Assembly: GCA_034189195.1 (NCBI GenBank)
Contig: JAXHVI010000107.1
Span: 1-17,142, forward strand
DNA: 17,142 nt
Direction of reading: 5' to 3'
Origin: Desulfosudis sp034189195
GTDB lineage: Bacteria > Desulfobacterota > Desulfobacteria > Desulfobacterales > Desulfosudaceae
The notes beneath the pieces are model-generated. The model made no database searches. It was given only the letters and a program-made list of their open reading frames with translations, and had not been told where the DNA came from. Positions 13,712 through 17,142 of this stretch are shown here, piece after piece (the stretch's first letter is position 1; each line of letters begins with the position of its first letter). Position numbers and translations under genes: made by a program.

Positions 13712-14787
13712 CGATCCTGTCCCGATATATTATTGCTGAGATTCTCAAGGCGCTGGCCGTTGTCATGGCCGTGGTGATCGTCATCTACGTGGCCGTCGAT
13801 TTTTTTGAAAAGATCGACGACTTTCTCGGGGCGGGGGTGCCGCTTTCCCGCATGGCTGTTTTTTTTCTGTTCAAGATTCCGCTGATTGTTGTTCAGACAG
13901 CACCGGTGGGTGTGCTGATCGCCTCCCTGGTGGTTTTCGGTTTCATGAACCGGCGGAACGAGGTGACCGCCCTGAAAAGCAGCGGCATCGGCCCGGCATC
14001 GCTTTTCAAACCGGCGGCTGTTGTGGGCGTGGGGTGCTGTGTGCTGCTGCTTATCGTTTCAGAGATCGTTGTCCCCCGTACCATCAGCCGGGCCAATTAC
14101 ATCTGGCTGCAGCAGGTCCGGCAGAAGACCTCCAGTATCGATCAGAAGAGTAACATATGGCTGAAAGACGACCGGACCATTGTACACATTCGGCATTATC
14201 AGCCCCAGGAGAAAAAAGCGTTTGATATGGTCCTCCACGATCTGGATGAAGGTTTCCGGGTGACCCGGCGCATCGATGCGGCCCGGGGCCTCTATGATGG
14301 GGGCCAGTGGACCCTGCGCAATGTGCTGGACCATCAGTTTGATGCTGCCGGGAACGTTCAACTTGTCAACTTCAGGGAGCGGCTGAAGATCGATCTGGAC
14401 CTGCTTCCCGAAGACCTGGACCGGGCTGCGGAAAGCGCCGACGAGATGGGACTTGCCCGGCTGCTTGACAGAATCCGGCAGGTCGAAGGGCAGGGATACA
14501 GCGTGGTTCCCCTTCGGGTGGACCTTCATGCCAAGCTCTCGTTTCCCTTTGTCTGCCTGCTGATGGGGCTGATCGGCGCGGCCCTCGGTATTATGGGCAG
14601 AACCCGGGGCGGCATCACCGCCAACGCCGCTTACGGCGTGGGAGCCTCCTTTGTGTACTGGATATTTCACAGCTTCTGCATCTCCCTGGGATATGGCGGC
14701 ATGCTGCCGCCCCTGGTCGCTGCATGGTCGGCCAACCTGGTGTTCGGGAGCGCAACGGCCGCGGTGATCTTTGCCGCCCGGCGATAA
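13708..14787 (+). CDS. lptG: LPS export permease LptG (YjgP/YjgQ family)
   Basis: The 359-residue protein is a second YjgP/YjgQ member with the same six-helix plan and a central periplasmic domain (about 125-265). The coupling-loop motif reads R-R-N-E-V-T-A-L-K-S-S-G-I. It would pair with LptF as the transmembrane half of the LPS exporter. Its ATG overlaps the lptF stop (ATGA), pointing to coupled translation and equal amounts of the two partners. Length is close to E. coli LptG. The waaA-lpxK frame begins 19 bases after its stop. Confidence 0.88.
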   Translation: MTILSRYIIAEILKALAVVMAVVIVIYVAVDFFEKIDDFLGAGVPLSRMAVFFLFKIPLIVVQTAPVGVLIASLVVFGFMNRRNEVTALKSSGIGPASLFKPAAVVGVGCCVLLLIVSEIVVPRTISRANYIWLQQVRQKTSSIDQKSNIWLKDDRTIVHIRHYQPQEKKAFDMVLHDLDEGFRVTRRIDAARGLYDGGQWTLRNVLDHQFDAAGNVQLVNFRERLKIDLDLLPEDLDRAAESADEMGLARLLDRIRQVEGQGYSVVPLRVDLHAKLSFPFVCLLMGLIGAALGIMGRTRGGITANAAYGVGASFVYWIFHSFCISLGYGGMLPPLVAAWSANLVFGSATAAVIFAARR

Positions 14788-14806
14788 AGCCATTACAGGT
14801 GCCTGA

Positions 14807-17142
14807 ATGAAATGGTGTTACAACCTGGTGCTGATGGTGCTTTTTGTGGTGGCCGGCCCCCTGGTGCTGGTGGCAGCCCTGTTTTCGAAAAAACGCAGGA
14901 CCACGGTTTTCAAACGGCTGGGGTTCCAGGAGATTGCCCATCACCGGCGACGGGAGAAAGATCGCCCGGTCTGGGTTCATGCCCTGTCCGTGGGAGAGGT
15001 GCTTTCTGCTGTTGAGTTGACCGCCCGTTTAAAAGCGGCCTTTCCCGGCCGGCCTGTCGTTTTTTCAGCAACCACCCGGACCGGCATCGACACGGCCCGG
15101 GATTGCCTGGCCGGCATCGCTGATGAGGTTTTTTATTTTTGCTATGATCTTCCTTTTTCCGTGGTGCGCATGGTCACCCGGATCAATCCCGGCCTGGTGG
15201 TGGTGGTGGAGTCTGATATCTGGCCCAACTTTCTCTGGACCCTTGAGAAACGCCGCGTACCTGTTGTACTGGCCAATGGCCGGCTGTCGGAGAAAAGTTT
15301 TGCCGGGTACCGCCGGTTTGCATGGATCATGGGTCCGGTGTTGAACGTGTTTTCCGCCATTTGCGCGCAGACCCGGGAGGATGCCGACCGCTTTGCCGCT
15401 CTTGGTGTTGCCGAAGAAAAAACAGTGGTGACAGGCAGCATCAAGTTTGACCGGCCCGCGCCTTCTCTCTCCAGTGACCGGAGAATTGGTCTTCGGCACC
15501 TTCTGGGTATTGAGACTGATGCCCAAATTCTGGTGGCCGGCAGTACGCATCCCGGTGAAGAGGAAGACCTTGCCCGCACCCTGGCCGATGCCTGGAAACA
15601 GTTCGACCACCTGGTACTGGTGGTCGCCCCCCGGGATCCGGCCCGGGCCCCTGAGGTTGCCGGCATATTCGGCGGTCCGGGCGCCGGTGCCTTTACCCTG
15701 ACCGGGGTGGGGCAGGCGGACAAACCCGGCCCGGTCCGGGTGGTGGTGATTGACCGCATCGGCCTGCTTAACGATCTGTATGCTGTCGCGGACATCGCGG
15801 TTATCGGCGGGAGTTTTTTAAACCTGAGGGGGCACAATCCCCTGGAGCCGGCGGCATGCGGTGTGCCGGTCCTGTTTGGTCCCCACATGGAGGACTTTGC
15901 CGAAATCGCCCGGCTCCTGGTCGACGGCGGCGGCGCCCTTCAGATAGAGGATACAGAGACGCTGGGATCGGTTATCACCGGCCTGCTGACCAACCGGGAC
16001 CAGCGCCGCCAAATGGGCCGGGCCGCCTTTCAAGTGCTTGAAGCCAACCGGGGTGCCCTGGACAGGGTGATGACCGTCTGCCGGGCGGCAGAAGCGGCCC
16101 ATGCACCAGCCCGAAACGTCACATGCGGCGGGTTTCTGTTAATGCCGCTTTCCTTTCTGTACGGCGGAGCCGCGCGCCTGCGGCGCGGCCTGTACACGAA
16201 AGGTTTCATGCGCCCCCGGCAGCTGCCCTGCCCGGTGATATCGGTGGGCAACATCACCGTGGGCGGCACCGGCAAGACCCCCATGACCATTTACCTCGCC
16301 AAACTGCTGGTCCGAATGGGGCGGGCCCCCATGATCGTCAGCCGGGGATACCGGGGCACTGCCTCGGCAACCGGCGGCCTGGTGAGTGACCACAGCCGCG
16401 TGTGGATGGATGTGGGCCGGGCCGGGGACGAACCCTTTATGATGGCCCAGTCCCTGCCCGGCGTGCCCGTGGTGGTCGGGAAAAAAAGGTACCGGGCCGC
16501 CACCGCCGCCATGGCGGACCTTTCCCCGGATGTGGTGATCCTGGATGACGGGTTTCAGCATTTTCAGCTGGCCCGAAATCTGGACATCGTGCTGCTGGAC
16601 AGCACCCGGCCTGTGGGTAACGGAAAGCTGCTGCCCGCCGGTCCTCTGCGGGAGCCCCCGTCCTGTCTGGCCCATGCCCATGCGTTTGTTTTTACCCGGT
16701 CGGATCCGGCTACTGATCTGCAGCCGGATCCGGCCATATTGCCTTATTTGAAGGAAAAGCCGGTTTTCCGGGCTTTTCACCGGCCGGTGCTGGACGGGTG
16801 GGTCAGGGCCGGGGACGAAGCGATGGCCCCGGACCCATCGGCTGATGTCATGGTACTAAAGGAACTGCCGGTATTTGTATTCTGCGGACTTGCCAAAAAC
16901 AATGAGCTTTTGAAAAGCGTCCGGCAGACAGGCGCCCGGGTGACGGGCCACCTGTTTTTTCGGGACCATCATGCCTACACGGACGAGGATCTTTCCGTTA
17001 TAACCGGCCGTGCCCTGGCATCCGGGGCAAAAACGGTTGTCACCAGTAAAAAGGATTATGTGAAAATTGCCGATCGGGTGGGCCTTCCAGGCGTCGACCT
17101 GGCGGTGCTGGGCGTCAAAATCGATTTTGGCCCGGACCGGGA
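14807..17142 (+). CDS. waaA-lpxK: WaaA-LpxK fusion: Kdo transferase joined to lipid A 4'-kinase (3' end outside window)
   Basis: I translated this frame codon by codon from ATG 14807 to the window edge and found no stop: 778 codons. Residues 1 to about 430 are WaaA: an N-terminal membrane helix (about 5-27), S-V-G-E at 61-64 with the probable catalytic Glu64, E-S-D-I-W-P-N at 135-141, G-G-S at 334-336 and H-N-P-L-E-P at 343-348. It moves Kdo from CMP-Kdo to lipid IVA. From about residue 439 the chain is LpxK: the P-L-S-F-L-Y-G amphipathic start, the Walker A-type G-N-I-T-V-G-G-T-G-K-T-P (GGTGKT at 486-491), S-R-G-Y-R-G, and D-D-G-F-Q-H at 580-585. LpxK phosphorylates the 4' position of the tetraacyl disaccharide. 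The LpxK part is nearly full length. AGGTG lies 5 bases before the ATG. In-frame ATGs at 16070 and 16142 could restart LpxK. It follows lptF-lptG in an apparent operon. Confidence 0.92.
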   Translation, partial: MKWCYNLVLMVLFVVAGPLVLVAALFSKKRRTTVFKRLGFQEIAHHRRREKDRPVWVHALSVGEVLSAVELTARLKAAFPGRPVVFSATTRTGIDTARDCLAGIADEVFYFCYDLPFSVVRMVTRINPGLVVVVESDIWPNFLWTLEKRRVPVVLANGRLSEKSFAGYRRFAWIMGPVLNVFSAICAQTREDADRFAALGVAEEKTVVTGSIKFDRPAPSLSSDRRIGLRHLLGIETDAQILVAGSTHPGEEEDLARTLADAWKQFDHLVLVVAPRDPARAPEVAGIFGGPGAGAFTLTGVGQADKPGPVRVVVIDRIGLLNDLYAVADIAVIGGSFLNLRGHNPLEPAACGVPVLFGPHMEDFAEIARLLVDGGGALQIEDTETLGSVITGLLTNRDQRRQMGRAAFQVLEANRGALDRVMTVCRAAEAAHAPARNVTCGGFLLMPLSFLYGGAARLRRGLYTKGFMRPRQLPCPVISVGNITVGGTGKTPMTIYLAKLLVRMGRAPMIVSRGYRGTASATGGLVSDHSRVWMDVGRAGDEPFMMAQSLPGVPVVVGKKRYRAATAAMADLSPDVVILDDGFQHFQLARNLDIVLLDSTRPVGNGKLLPAGPLREPPSCLAHAHAFVFTRSDPATDLQPDPAILPYLKEKPVFRAFHRPVLDGWVRAGDEAMAPDPSADVMVLKELPVFVFCGLAKNNELLKSVRQTGARVTGHLFFRDHHAYTDEDLSVITGRALASGAKTVVTSKKDYVKIADRVGLPGVDLAVLGVKIDFGPDR

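Noticed and set aside
1..17142. CRISPR array, insertion sequence, prophage or defence island
   Set aside because: No regularly spaced repeats, transposase, integrase, flanking target duplication or typical defence protein was seen; the two tRNA genes are not next to any integrase or repeated tRNA 3' end.

Overview
The window looks like a GC-rich chromosomal segment of a Gram-negative sulfate-reducing bacterium of the Desulfobacterota, most like Desulfobacterales. This rests on a 16-haem HmcA-type cytochrome followed by the Tat start of hmcB, lipopolysaccharide genes, and gene content ordinary for that group. The assignment is inferred from gene content alone. No insertion sequence, integrase, phage gene or CRISPR array is visible.

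Layout. Minus strand, 1-1675: hmcB (start only) and hmcA, periplasmic electron transfer into the Hmc transmembrane complex, with a candidate promoter and an interrupted inverted repeat about 150-230 bases upstream. From 1676 to 2430 there is a 755-base divergent gap with AT-rich DNA and hairpins but no convincing gene. The plus strand then carries a zinc-finger-less DnaJ/CbpA-type co-chaperone, hypoxanthine phosphoribosyltransferase, and a 611-residue zinc-ribbon/acidic/transmembrane/DUF3426 protein. A tRNA-Met(CAT) lies between two hairpin/T-run structures. Next is a tight run of a DUF1992 protein, D-Ala-D-Ala ligase, a PurD-PurE fusion and an Sua5/YrdC protein. A tRNA-Leu(CAA) follows with a clear promoter and terminator, then a metallo-beta-lactamase-fold hydrolase and an MFS transporter. 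The window ends in an envelope operon: lptF, lptG and a single open frame joining WaaA (Kdo transferase) to LpxK (lipid A 4'-kinase), cut by the window edge.

How the genes fit together. hpt and purD-purE supply purine nucleotides; ddl makes the peptidoglycan dipeptide; sua5 starts t6A modification of tRNAs. LpxK makes lipid IVA, WaaA adds Kdo to it, and LptF/LptG form the membrane part of the exporter that extracts finished LPS from the inner membrane, so the last four activities form one biosynthesis-to-export unit.

The least ordinary observations are the two in-frame fusions, WaaA-LpxK (consecutive pathway steps) and PurD-PurE (non-consecutive steps); the two tRNA genes whose apparent terminators sit almost directly against the start codon of the next gene; and the very long acidic tract of the DUF3426 protein. 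I did not find a defence system or another wholly unknown multi-gene system.
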